From JABWBP01 sp964522165 (lineage in GTDB: Bacteria > Calditrichota > Calditrichia > RBG-13-44-9 > J075), in assembly GCA_964522165.1 (NCBI GenBank), contig CAZFVV010000001.1, forward strand, positions 1 to 64,000: a stretch of 64,000 nucleotides of DNA, in the 5' to 3' direction. The position numbers and the translations under genes were made by a program. The notes below the pieces were generated by a model. The model saw only the letters and a list, made by a program, of their open reading frames with translations. It ran no database searches and was not told the origin of the DNA. Shown piece after piece: positions 8,326-18,600 of the stretch (the stretch's first letter is position 1; every line of letters starts with the position of its first letter).

Positions 8326-9093
8326 ATGTATCGAAAATTGTTGATAATCCTGGTGGGCGCTTTATGGATGGCTTTCCTGAGCGCTCCGGTTTTCGGCCAG
8401 GCCAAACCGTTGAAATTCGGATTGCGCGGCGGCTTGAATCTGGCAAAAACCACCGAAGAGAATGCCAACGTTATCGTGCCCGTGGAAGATGGCATCGACG
8501 TCATCGCCACCAGCCAGATCAAAAACCGCACTGCCTTCGGCCTGGGGGGATTTTTGGAGCTCTGGATCAGTTCTGCATTTGCCATTCAGGTAAATGGATT
8601 ATATAACCAGAAAGGGGAAAATGTGGAAATCAAGCTGAGCAGCTCCTTCGAGCCTGATCCGGGCACAACCGTCAATATCACCGCCGATTTGGAGGCAAGC
8701 GTTAATCTCTCTTATTTCAGTTTTCCGGTGATGGGCAAATTCGCGTTCGGGAAAGCGCAGGGCATCCGGCCTTACCTGATGGCCGGCCCCGAGATCGGTA
8801 TTTTATCTTCCGCTAAAACCAGCGATATTGAAGGAACGGCGACTTTCTCGGTCCCCTCACAGGGCATATATCAAACCGAAGACATCGACGTACCGGGGGA
8901 TGATATAAAGGACCAGGTAGAATCCGTGGAATTCGCGCTGAATTTTGGCGGCGGCTTCACTTTTCCCCTGGGCAGCAGCGTGGAGGGCTTTTTGGACGGG
9001 CGATACGGGTTGGGATTGAGCAACATTCTCAAAGAGGGAGAAGACGTCAAGAACAACGTCATTTACCTGAACCTGGGACTCACGTTCAAATAA
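8326..9093 (+). CDS. outer-membrane beta-barrel protein (PorT/OMP_b-brl type)
   Basis: 255 residues with a clear signal peptide (KLLIILVGALWMAFLSAPVFGQA, cleavage near residue 25). It then alternates amphipathic strands and turns, beginning LKFGLRGGLNLAKT and ending with the aromatic-terminated strand VIYLNLGLTFK, typical of small eight-stranded barrels. No enzymatic motif is seen. A role in the outer membrane is inferred from the fold. It may be co-transcribed with the next gene, 40 bases downstream. Confidence 0.8.
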   Translation: MYRKLLIILVGALWMAFLSAPVFGQAKPLKFGLRGGLNLAKTTEENANVIVPVEDGIDVIATSQIKNRTAFGLGGFLELWISSAFAIQVNGLYNQKGENVEIKLSSSFEPDPGTTVNITADLEASVNLSYFSFPVMGKFAFGKAQGIRPYLMAGPEIGILSSAKTSDIEGTATFSVPSQGIYQTEDIDVPGDDIKDQVESVEFALNFGGGFTFPLGSSVEGFLDGRYGLGLSNILKEGEDVKNNVIYLNLGLTFK

Positions 9094-9133
9094 GATTCCG
9101 CTTCCTGCAACCGCATCCGGCAAGGATTCTGTT

Positions 9134-9925
9134 ATGAAAAAGTTCTTCAGCGCAATTCTCAACGACCTCAAGAGCGGCGACAATATCGACGCCTACGGCA
9201 TGCTCATCATCGCCCTGGCGTTTGGGGCAGCGGGGGTGATCGGCAAAATCGAGGCGGAAATCCTTTCCGCCATTATCCTGGGCACGCTCAGCATCCTGGC
9301 CATCAACACCCTGAACACCCGCCGCACCCTCCGGGAGCTGTCCGGGGCCATCAAAACCCTGCGCCGCGATAACGGGGCCTGCCTGCAAGATCGCAGCGTT
9401 TTCTCCCCGTTCAAAGATTTCATCGCCGAGCGGCAAACCATCTGGTTCTTCGGCCCCAGCCTGATCAGCGTGTTTCCCCCCAACGACGATTTTCTGCGCG
9501 ACAAGATCAAGAGCGGCAGCGAGGTGCGGGTGCTGGTCTATAATCCGCACAGTCCGCACCTGGAGAACCTCGCCAAATGTTTGGGCGTGCGCCCCTCCCG
9601 GCTGATCGCGGATATTCGCTCCACATTAGAGAGCGTGGAAGAGACCCTGCACTTCGGCCTCGGCAAGGGAAGCTTAGAAGTGCGCCTCACCGACATCATG
9701 CCCGGCTACAGCATGGTGATCGTCGATCCCGACAAAGAGCAGGGGCAGATGGTGGTGGAGTTCAACGGGCACGATACCCACACCAAGAACCTGCCCCACG
9801 TTACCCTGAACCCCGCGGAGCACCAGCGCTGGTACGCGGTGTACTTAGGGCAGTACCAGCAGTTGTGGGAGGCGGGGACGGTGTACTCGCCCGGCCAGGG
9901 CAGCAAAAAGGATTATACGAATTGA
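9134..9925 (+). CDS. membrane-anchored PLD-like domain protein
   Basis: 263 residues. Two adjacent hydrophobic segments (about 20-60) form an N-terminal membrane hairpin. A cytoplasmic alpha/beta domain follows, with strands TIWFFGPSLISVF and SEVRVLVYNPHSPHLENLA and the later pair LEVRLTDIMPGYSMVIVD and GQMVVEFNGH. This order resembles degenerate phospholipase D-like domains found in bacterial conflict and signalling proteins; no HKD catalytic motif is visible. Its TGA stop overlaps the TTG start of the beta-CASP nuclease by four bases, so the two are probably made together. Function unknown. Confidence 0.75.
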   Translation: MKKFFSAILNDLKSGDNIDAYGMLIIALAFGAAGVIGKIEAEILSAIILGTLSILAINTLNTRRTLRELSGAIKTLRRDNGACLQDRSVFSPFKDFIAERQTIWFFGPSLISVFPPNDDFLRDKIKSGSEVRVLVYNPHSPHLENLAKCLGVRPSRLIADIRSTLESVEETLHFGLGKGSLEVRLTDIMPGYSMVIVDPDKEQGQMVVEFNGHDTHTKNLPHVTLNPAEHQRWYAVYLGQYQQLWEAGTVYSPGQGSKKDYTN

Positions 9926-11271
9926 ACCCCTCCATCACCTATTGTCCCATCGGCAGCGTGGAAGGCATCGGCGCTTCCGCCCATTATTTACAGTTCGACC
10001 GCTGGGGCGTGTTGTTAGACGCCGGCCTGGATCCGCACCACTACTCCGCCCGGGAAGCCCTCCCGGCCTACGATCTCCTGAACGGCCGCCCGGTGAACGC
10101 GCTGGTGATGTCCCACGCCCACCTCGACCACATCGGCAGCCTGCCGGTGGCGCTGCGCAACTTCCCCCACGCCCGGGTGTACATGACCCCGGCCACCGTG
10201 GCCCTCACCGATCAACTGCTCTATCACTACGTGCAGGTGCAGCGCAAAAAGGAGGGCAAGCGCTTCGAGCCGCTCTACAACGAGCCGTATTTGGAGTCGA
10301 TCCGCTTCATTTACCAGGGGTTCGATTACGAATCCCCCTTTCCGCTGCACGGGCAGGAAGATAGCGGCTTGCGGTTTAGCTTCTACGACGCCGGGCACAT
10401 CCTCGGCTCCGCCGGGGTATTGATCGAGTGGCGGGGAGTGCGGGTTTTTTACACCGGCAACACCCGCAAATCCGCCCAGTTCATCCTCAAAGGCGCCCGT
10501 TACCCGCTGGAGCGGGTGGACGCGCTCATCACCGAAGCTACCTACGGGGCCAATTCCGCCGCGGAGCACGTTCGCCGGAGCGCGGAAGTGAAACGCTTTG
10601 CCAAACAGATCGGGGAGCGGTTGAAAATGGGCGGGATCGTGCTGCTGCCGGTATTTGCCTTAGGGCGCACCCAGGAGATGATCGCCATGATCCACCAATT
10701 GCGGGTGAAGAACCGCATCCCCGTGGCCCCCATTTACATTACCGGCATGGGCTTGAAGATCAATAAGATTTACGACCGCTTGCTGCACAAGATGTACCCC
10801 GACTTCAAGGCCGGCACCCTGCGCGCCATGACCTTCGACCGCTGGCAGCAGGGGCGGAAGCTGCGCGGCCCCGCCATCCTCTTAGCCACTTCCGGAATGA
10901 TGCTGCCGGGAACCGCTTCCTTTGAATTCGCCCAAACCCTGGCCGCCAATCCCCGCAACGCGGTTTACTTTGTGGGCTACGCCGATCCCGATACCCCCGG
11001 CGGCCTGTTCCGCCAGCAGAAGCACCAGGAGTTGAAAACCACCTTCGGATTGGAAGAGATTGCCTGCCAGGTAGAAATTTTCCAGTTTTCCGCCCACTCC
11101 CACCGCCGCGACCTGCTGGCCATGATCGAGCGCCTCCGCCCCCGCAAGGTGATCTTTACCCACGGGGAACGCGCCGCCCTGGAGTGGATGGAAGAAAATA
11201 CCCGCAAAATACTCCCCAAAGCCGATACCCTGATTCCCCGGCAGGGAGAGTGGTATCCGTTGTTCGGTTAG
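9922..11271 (+). CDS. beta-CASP metallo-beta-lactamase ribonuclease (CPSF73/Ysh1-like)
   Basis: 449 residues. The metallo-beta-lactamase motifs are present: SHAHLDHIG (HxHxDH), FYDAGHILGSAG and, at the end, SAHSHRRDLL and FTHGE. Between them is the beta-CASP cap with PVFALGRTQEM. Such enzymes cleave or trim RNA with two zinc ions. The TTG start, overlapping the upstream TGA as TTGA, was chosen because the conserved N-terminus (ITYCPIGSVEGIGAS) begins there; extending further upstream would run antisense to evolutionary sense through the preceding gene in another frame. Coupling to a membrane PLD-like partner is unusual. Confidence 0.92.
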   Translation: MNPSITYCPIGSVEGIGASAHYLQFDRWGVLLDAGLDPHHYSAREALPAYDLLNGRPVNALVMSHAHLDHIGSLPVALRNFPHARVYMTPATVALTDQLLYHYVQVQRKKEGKRFEPLYNEPYLESIRFIYQGFDYESPFPLHGQEDSGLRFSFYDAGHILGSAGVLIEWRGVRVFYTGNTRKSAQFILKGARYPLERVDALITEATYGANSAAEHVRRSAEVKRFAKQIGERLKMGGIVLLPVFALGRTQEMIAMIHQLRVKNRIPVAPIYITGMGLKINKIYDRLLHKMYPDFKAGTLRAMTFDRWQQGRKLRGPAILLATSGMMLPGTASFEFAQTLAANPRNAVYFVGYADPDTPGGLFRQQKHQELKTTFGLEEIACQVEIFQFSAHSHRRDLLAMIERLRPRKVIFTHGERAALEWMEENTRKILPKADTLIPRQGEWYPLFG

Positions 11272-11322
11272 CCGGCGGCCTTCCGGGATTGGAAGGGATT
11301 GCGGCTTAAGCCGGGTTTCCCC

Positions 11323-12276
11323 TCACGCCCCCCAGGGCAGTTTCCCCAAATCCACGTTTCCCCCGCTCAGAATAATCCCCACCCGCCTGCCCTCCACGTC
11401 TAACTTTTTCTCCCACAGCGCCGCCAGCGGCAGCGCGGAAGAGGGTTCGATGACGATCTTCATGCGTTCCCACACCAGGCGCATGGCCGCGATGATCGCC
11501 TCCTCCCCGGCCGTGACGATGCGCTCCACGCGCTGCTGAATGATTGGGAAAGTCTTGTCGCCTAAGGAGGTTAGCAGCCCGTCGGCGATGGTCTTGGGAT
11601 TGACCGAGGGGAGAATCCGCCCCTCTTGCAGGGAGCGGTAGGCGTCATCCGCGCCAGCCGGCTCCGCGGCGATCACCCGGGTGTGGGGAGAAAGGTAAGA
11701 AACCGTTAGCGCGGTTCCGCTCAGCAATCCCCCCCCGCCCACCGGGGCCATAATGATTTCCAAATCGGGCACTGCTTCCAACAACTCCAGCGCCGCGGTT
11801 CCCTGCCCGGCAATGACCCGGTAATCATTATAAGGATGCACGAAGGTTGCGCCGGTTGCTTCCACCACTTGCGCCAATGTTTCCTCCCGCGCTTGAAGGG
11901 TCGGTTCGCAGAAGGTGATGGCCGCGCCGTACCCCTCCACCGCGGCTTTTTTGACCGCCGGGGAGGTTCGCGGCATCACGATGTGGGCGGGAATCCCGCG
12001 AATCTTAGCCGCCAGGGCCAGCGCCTGGGCGTGGTTGCCGGAGGAGTGGGTGGCCACTCCCCGCGCCGCTTCTTCAGGCGAAAGCGACATCACCGTGTTG
12101 CAGGCGCCGCGGAACTTGAAAGCGCCCACTTTCTGGAAATTTTCGCACTTGAAAAAGAGCCGCGCCCCGGCCAGGCGGTCGAGGGTGGCGCAGGTGAGCA
12201 CCGGGGTGCGGTGGGCGTACAGGTGGATGCGCTCCGCGGCGGCGCGAATGTCGGCCAGGAGAGGGGGATGGTTCAT
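11323..12276 (-). CDS. threonine/serine dehydratase or serine racemase-like PLP enzyme
   Basis: 317 residues of PLP fold-type II. The PLP lysine is in GAFKFRGACN, followed by SSGNHAQALALAA, the phosphate-binding glycine loop PVGGGGLLSG and the C-terminal LSGGNVD. It lacks the C-terminal ACT regulatory domain of biosynthetic IlvA, so it belongs to the short catabolic group that also includes serine racemase and threo-3-hydroxyaspartate ammonia-lyase. It would deaminate threonine or serine to the 2-oxo acid in the cytoplasm. It faces the ribonuclease gene tail to tail. Confidence 0.88.
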   Translation of the reverse strand: MNHPPLLADIRAAAERIHLYAHRTPVLTCATLDRLAGARLFFKCENFQKVGAFKFRGACNTVMSLSPEEAARGVATHSSGNHAQALALAAKIRGIPAHIVMPRTSPAVKKAAVEGYGAAITFCEPTLQAREETLAQVVEATGATFVHPYNDYRVIAGQGTAALELLEAVPDLEIIMAPVGGGGLLSGTALTVSYLSPHTRVIAAEPAGADDAYRSLQEGRILPSVNPKTIADGLLTSLGDKTFPIIQQRVERIVTAGEEAIIAAMRLVWERMKIVIEPSSALPLAALWEKKLDVEGRRVGIILSGGNVDLGKLPWGA

Positions 12277-12307
12277 GGGATCAGCCTCGCTATGGTTTGG
12301 AATCCTT

Positions 12308-12517
12308 TTCAGCGAAAAATTGCTCTATCAACCGGGATGGAAAATAAACCGGGAAGCCGCGGNNNNNNNNNNNNNNNNNNNNNNNNNNNNNNNNNNNNNN
12401 NNNNNNNNNNNNNNNNNNNNNNNNNNNNNNNNNNNNNNNNNNNNNNNNNNNNNNNNNNNNNNTTCAGCGAAAAATTGCTCTATCAACCGGGATGGAAAAT
12501 AAACCGGGAAGCCGCGG
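12308..12517. other. scaffold gap: 100 N between identical 55-base flanks
   Basis: Bases 12363-12462 are N. The 55 bases before (12308-12362) are identical to the 55 after (12463-12517). An exact flank overlap of 55 fits the k-mer size used by common assemblers, so the contigs probably overlap and the gap is artificial. The remaining spacer to the next gene holds only a GGAGGG ribosome-binding site at its end. Confidence 0.9.
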
Positions 12518-12668
12518 GGAGCAAAGCTAAAAATTACCGCTCTTTAAGAAATTACTTCCCCAAAATTTGCGGTACTTCACGTTTGCCGCGGCGAAATTCT
12601 TTTATGCTACCCCGGCTTATTCGGCCAGCACCCTTTAAATAGAAGCATTAAAGCGGAGGGTTTATTAA

Positions 12669-15600
12669 ATGCACCTTTTTAGTACCGATCTCAGAAAGGC
12701 GTTTTTACCGGCATTGCTTCTGCTCCTCTGCGCGATGAGTTTCTCGCTGCCGGCGCAGAAAAAGGCCAGGGAAACCAGCGAAACTTTCCTCAACGCCGAT
12801 ATCAAATTGGATGAATCCGGCCAGGCGCCCGCGGCGATCCGCTTCGAAACCGGCCGCCGGCCCCGGGTGGGGGAGTTCTTTGACGAATATCGCAAAGCGT
12901 TTCCGCTCTCCCCGGATAATGAGCTGCGGGAAATCCACACCCTGGCCGATCCGCTCGGCCACGTCCACCACCGCTACGCCCAGTATTACAAAGGCCTCGA
13001 GGTGTTGGGGGCGCAGTATATCCTGCACGCGGAAAACGGCGCGGTGTACTTTGCCAACGGCCGCCTGGCCCCCGGCCTGAACTTAGAAACCGCCCCGCTG
13101 ATTTCGGAAAATTCGGCGCTGGAGGCGGCCTTGCAGGCGGTCGGCGCCGAGACCTATATGTGGCAGAAGGAAACCCACGAACAGTTTTTGAAGCGGGAAA
13201 GCGGCGATCCCGCGGCCAGTTTTTATCCTAAAGGAGAACTCAAGCTTTCCTGCGGGGCGGCGGAGCTGCGCGGCGAGAACTTCCGGCTGGTGTACCGCTT
13301 TGATATCTACGCGGAATCTCCCCGGGGGCGCTACTACGTGGAGGTGGACGCCCGCACCGGCGAGGCGCTGGCGCAAATCAGCCGCACCCACTCCATCGAC
13401 GTGCCCGGCAGCGGGGTTTCCCTCTATAACGGCGCGGTCGGCATCACCGTGGATAATTTTGCCGGAGGCTACCGCCTGCGGGAAGCGGCGCGCAGCGGCC
13501 TGGAAACCTACGACATGCAGAACGGGGAAGATTACCTGGCGGCGCTGGATTTTACTGATCCGGATACCCATTTCGACGCCCCCGAAGCCGCCGCCGGGGT
13601 TAGCGTTCACTGGGCCGGGGAAGCGGTTTACGATTATTTTCTCACCGCGCACGGGCGCAACAGCTACGACGGCGCGGGAGCGGTCATCCGCAGCTACGCC
13701 CGCTACGGAACCGAAAATAACAGCGCCTTTTGGGACGGAACCCGGTTCAGCTTCGGCGACGGCGACGGGTGGACCCACTCCCCGCTGGTGAGCCTGGATA
13801 TCGTGGCGCACGAATTCACCCACGCAGTGGTGGAGCACTCCGCGGGGCTGGTCTATGCCAACGAATCCGGCGCGCTCAGCGAATCATTCAGCGATATTTT
13901 TGGCACAGCCGCGGAATTCTTCGAATTGGGCGGGGCGGGAAACTGGCTGATCGGGGAGAACGTGACCCTGCAGGCCCCGGCCCTGCGCTCCCTGGAAAAT
14001 CCCAACCTGTTAGGCCAGCCCGATACCTACCTCGGAAACTACTGGGCGCCTCTCTCCACCAATCCCAACGCCCAGAACGACTACGGCGGGGTGCATAGCA
14101 ACGGCGGGGTGCAGAATTTCTGGTTCTACCTGCTCTCCCAGGGCGGCAGCGGGGTGAATGATTTCGGGCGGCCTTACGCGGTCAGCGGGATCGGGCTGGG
14201 AGACGCCGCGAAGATCGCCTACCGCGCCCTGGCATTCTACCTCACCCCCGGCGCGAAGTACGCCGACGCCCGCGAGGCCTCCATCCAGGCGGCGGCGGAT
14301 CTGTTCGGCAATCTCTCCGCCCAGGTTCAGGCGGTAAAAGACGCCTGGGCGGCCGTGGGCGTGGATGAACCAGCTCCCCCGGCCGGCATCCTGGTATGGG
14401 AAGGGGTGTTGAATGGCGCAGATTACAGCGGGGCGTACCTGAGCGCCTACCTGGCCGACGCCGGCTTCTCGGTCACTTATACCAACGTGTTCCCGCCCTC
14501 GCTAACCGGATTCGACGCGGTGTTCCTCTCCTTCGGCAATTACGGCAACGACGGCTCCACCCTCACCGAATTCAACGCCGGCATGGCCGCCGCGGTGAAA
14601 ACTTACTTGGAAGCCGGGGGGCGGGTGTACCTGGAAGGCGGCGACGCGCTGGGCTACGACCAGTCCTCCAACAGCGCCCTGCTGAACCTCTTCGGCCTTT
14701 TTTCCGCCTCCGACGGGGACAATAATCCCATCAACGGGCTGGCCGGGCAGGACGCGGCGCTCACCCAGGGAATGCTGTTCACCTCTTCCACCCAGCCGCA
14801 CGTGGGCTACATCGACATTTACACCCCCCTGGACGGCCGGGTCGCTTTTGTGGAGAGCAGCTACGGCAACGTGGCGGTGCAGCACAGCGGCAGCTTCGGG
14901 CAAAGAACCTTCTGTTTCTCCTACGCCCTGGCAAAGCTGAACGACGCCGTTTCTCCCGCCACCCGGGCGGAATTGATGGCCGCGCTGGCCGGTTTTTTGA
15001 TTCCCGGCATACCGGAAATCGTGCTCTCGCCCGCTTCCTTCTCGTTTACGGTGCCGCAGGGCGATTCCCTGGCCGGCGTCCTGGGCATTTACAATACCGG
15101 CACTTCCATTTTGAGCTGGAGTATCCGCAGCCGCCAGGCCAGCCTGCGCCGCGGGGATGAAAGCGTCCCCGGCGCAACCTCTTCCGCCCGGAACGATGCG
15201 GGGGACGATGAGGCCGATATGTTCGACAGTCCGGAGTGGGCGGAGAAATTCCGCAACGCCTCCCGGCTCTCGGACCTGATTTTCCCCCTCAGCGGCGGCA
15301 GCCCGCCCCCGGCCACGGAAGACATCGGCGACATTTTAGAAACCTTTCCCGCCCCCGGCACTCCTTTCCCGGTGGGCCTGGCCTACGATCCCGGCTTAGA
15401 CGCGGTATGGGTGACCGATGAAACCGCCGGGAAACTGTACCTGGTGCAAAAAACCGCTCCCCACGCGGTGCTGCAAACCATTACCCTCTCGGTCGGTTTC
15501 CCGGCCGGACCGTACGACCTGGCCGTGGCCGGGGATACCCTTTACATTACCGATTTCAACGGCGGGGGCACGGTGAATGACGCTATTTACGCCATCAACA

Positions 15601-18600
15601 AATCCAACGGGGCGCTTCTGGGTTTGTGGCAATTGGACGGCGCCAATAACCCCAATCCCAACGACCATATCGACCAGGTCATCGGCATTGCCATCAACGA
15701 CCTGGGGGAATTTTTCGTGTCCAATAACGTGGACAAAACCATTCGCAAAATCGATTTGCAGCCCGGGGGAATGTGGCAAACCCTGCAAGCTTTCGATTCC
15801 CCGGTAGGGAAACGTACCGCCGGGCTGGATTGGGACCCCCTGCAAGGGGGCTTCTGGGTGGCCAATATCGTGCGCGAGCGAGTTTACTTAGCCGATGAGA
15901 ATTTCAACAAAGTGGATTCTTTCCCCCGCCCGGCGAATTTGGCATCCGGGATTACCGCGGTGCCGGAGCTGACGGTATGGATGTCCGATTTCGGCACCAA
16001 CCTGATCTACGTCATCGAAGGCGCGGCGCCCCCCGCTCCCTGGATGAGCCTGTCTCCCCGGCGCGGCGCCGTGGCCGCCGGCGGCAGCGAAAACGTGGAG
16101 ATTCGCCTGGACGCCTCCGGGCTGGATTTGGGCGCTTACCAGGCGGATCTGATCGTCACCAGCAACGATCCGGACGAACGCTCCCTCACCCTGCCGCTCA
16201 CCATGACGATCATTCCGGTCAACCAGCCGCCGCAGATCGCGCCGGTTATCGATCCCCAGGTCAACGAAACCGGGGTGCTGCAACTGCCGGTATCGGCCGC
16301 TAACCCGGATTCCAACAGCAGCGCCATCTTCCTGCGCGCCAAAAACCTGCCTCCCTTTGCCGTGTTTGCGGACAGCGGCAACGGCGGGGGGCTGTTCACC
16401 TTCTCGCCCGGTTACGAAGACGCCGGAATCTATCCCGGCATCCGGGTCATCGCTACCGATAACGGCGTCCCGGCGCTCTCCGATACCCTGGATTTCACCC
16501 TCACGGTGCACAACACCAATCGCCCGCCGGAGATTTCCGCCGTTGCCAACGCGATCATGGATGAAGGCGACACCTTAGAAATCTTCGTCTCCGCCAGCGA
16601 CCCCGACGGCGACAGCCTGAGCTTCTCCACGGCCAATTTCCCGCTCTTCGGCAGCGTGACGGACAGCGGCAACGGCAGCGCCATCGTGCGCTTTGCTCCC
16701 GGTTTCAACGACGCCGGCACGTACCTGAACCTGCGCGTGATCGTCACCGACAACGGAACCCCCGCCCCGCTGTCCGATTTCGCTTCTTTTATGTTAGTGG
16801 TGAACCACGTAAACCGTCCCCCAACCCTGGCCGCGCTGCCGGATACCGGCATGGCGGAGGGCCAGACCCTTCACCTCCCGGTTTCCGCCAGCGACCCGGA
16901 CGGCGACGACCTGGCCCTGGAGGCGCTCAACCTGCCCGCTTTCGGCAGCTTCAGCGACCACGGCAACGGAACCGGAACCATCACCTTTGCCCCCGGTTAT
17001 GACGCGGAAGGGTTTTATCCCGGCATTACCGTGATCGTGAAGGACACTATCAACCTCACTTCCGCAAATTCAAAATTGAATTCCGCCCCCGGGCGGGAGA
17101 AAGGGGGGCGGGGCGGTTCGCCGCTGGAGTCGCTCTCCGACACCGTCTCCTTCAGCCTGACCGTAACCAATACCAATCGCGCGCCGCAGCTAACCGCCAT
17201 CGAAGACCAATTGATGGGCGAGGGCGATACCCTCAGCGTGGCGATTTCCGCAATTGATCCCGATGGAAACGCGATTGTTCTGGCAGTGAACGGCCTGCCG
17301 GTCTTCGGCAGTTTCATTGATCACGGGAACGGCAGCGGAACCATCCTGTTCTCTCCCGGCTTCAACAGCGCCGGGAATTATCCCCTGGAAGTGATCGCGG
17401 CGGACAACGGCGTTCCGGCGCTGGCGGATACCGCCGCTTTCCTGCTCACCGTGAATGGAACCAACCGCGCCCCGGTGGTGAGCGCCATCGCCGACCAGGA
17501 GATGAACGAGGCGGATACCCTGGAGATTTCCGTCTCCGCGCTTGACCCGGACGGGGATACTATCGTGCTCTCGGTTCTCAACCTCCCGGCCTTCGGCGCC
17601 TTCACGGACAGCGGCAACGGCCATGGCAGCCTGCGTTTCCTGCCCGGCTACAGCGACGCCGGCGTCTATCCCAACATCCAGGTGAAGGCCCTGGATAACG
17701 GGGTCCCGGCGCTGTTCGACCTGGAAATCTTTACCCTGGCGGTGCTGAACCTGAACCGCGCCCCCCTGTTAACCCCCGTGGCCGACCAGACCGCCAGCGA
17801 GGGCGACACCCTGCTGGTAAGCCTCTCCGCGTCGGACCCCGACGGCGACAGTTTGGTATTTGCGGTGAGCAACCTGCCCGCGTTCGGGGTTTTGGAGGAC
17901 AGCGGCAACGGCCGCGCGACCATCCGCTTCGCCCCCGGTTATGACGCTTCGGGAATTTACCCGGATATTCAGGTAATTGTCGCCGACACCAGCGCCCCGG
18001 TGCTGTTCGACCAGGATATGTTCACCCTGACGGTGTTAGAGGTGAACCGCGCCCCCGTGGCCGTGGACGACGCCGACACCACCGACGAAGGAATTTCCGT
18101 GCTGATCGCGGTGCTGGCGAACGATTTCGATCCCGACGGCGACGAAATTACTATTCAGTCGCTGATTAACGCGGGGACCGTGGGAACCCCGCTCTTCACG
18201 CCCGGCGATACCGCCATTCTCTACCAGCCGGCGCCCAACTGGGGAGGGCTGGACCAGTTTGCCTACGTCATCGGCGACGGGCGGGGCGGGCTGGATACCG
18301 CCACGGTAAGCGTCTGGGTGCAGGCTATCAACGCTGCCCCGGTGATCAGCGGATTGCCGGATTCCCTGCGCTTCGACGCCAACGCTTCCGATACCCTGGA
18401 CCTCTGGGCTGCGGTAGAGGATGAAGAAACCCCGGATTCCCTGCTGATCTACCAGTTTGCCGCTTTCCCGGATACCTTAGTGCTGGATTATGACCCCGCC
18501 AGCGGCCTGTTGGTGGTATCCGCCAAAAATCAGCTTCACGGGGCATCGGCGGAGCTGGTGATTACCGTCAGCGATCCGCAAGGGGCCAGCGCCTCCGACA

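Noticed and set aside
9577..9921. Upstream extension of the beta-CASP gene giving 564 residues
   Set aside because: The extension overlaps the PLD-like gene in another frame and is Arg/Pro-rich nonsense; the family starts at the TTG at 9922.
12308..12517. Insertion element with 55-base target duplication in the N run
   Set aside because: The length equals a common assembler k-mer and an N run of exactly 100 is a placeholder.
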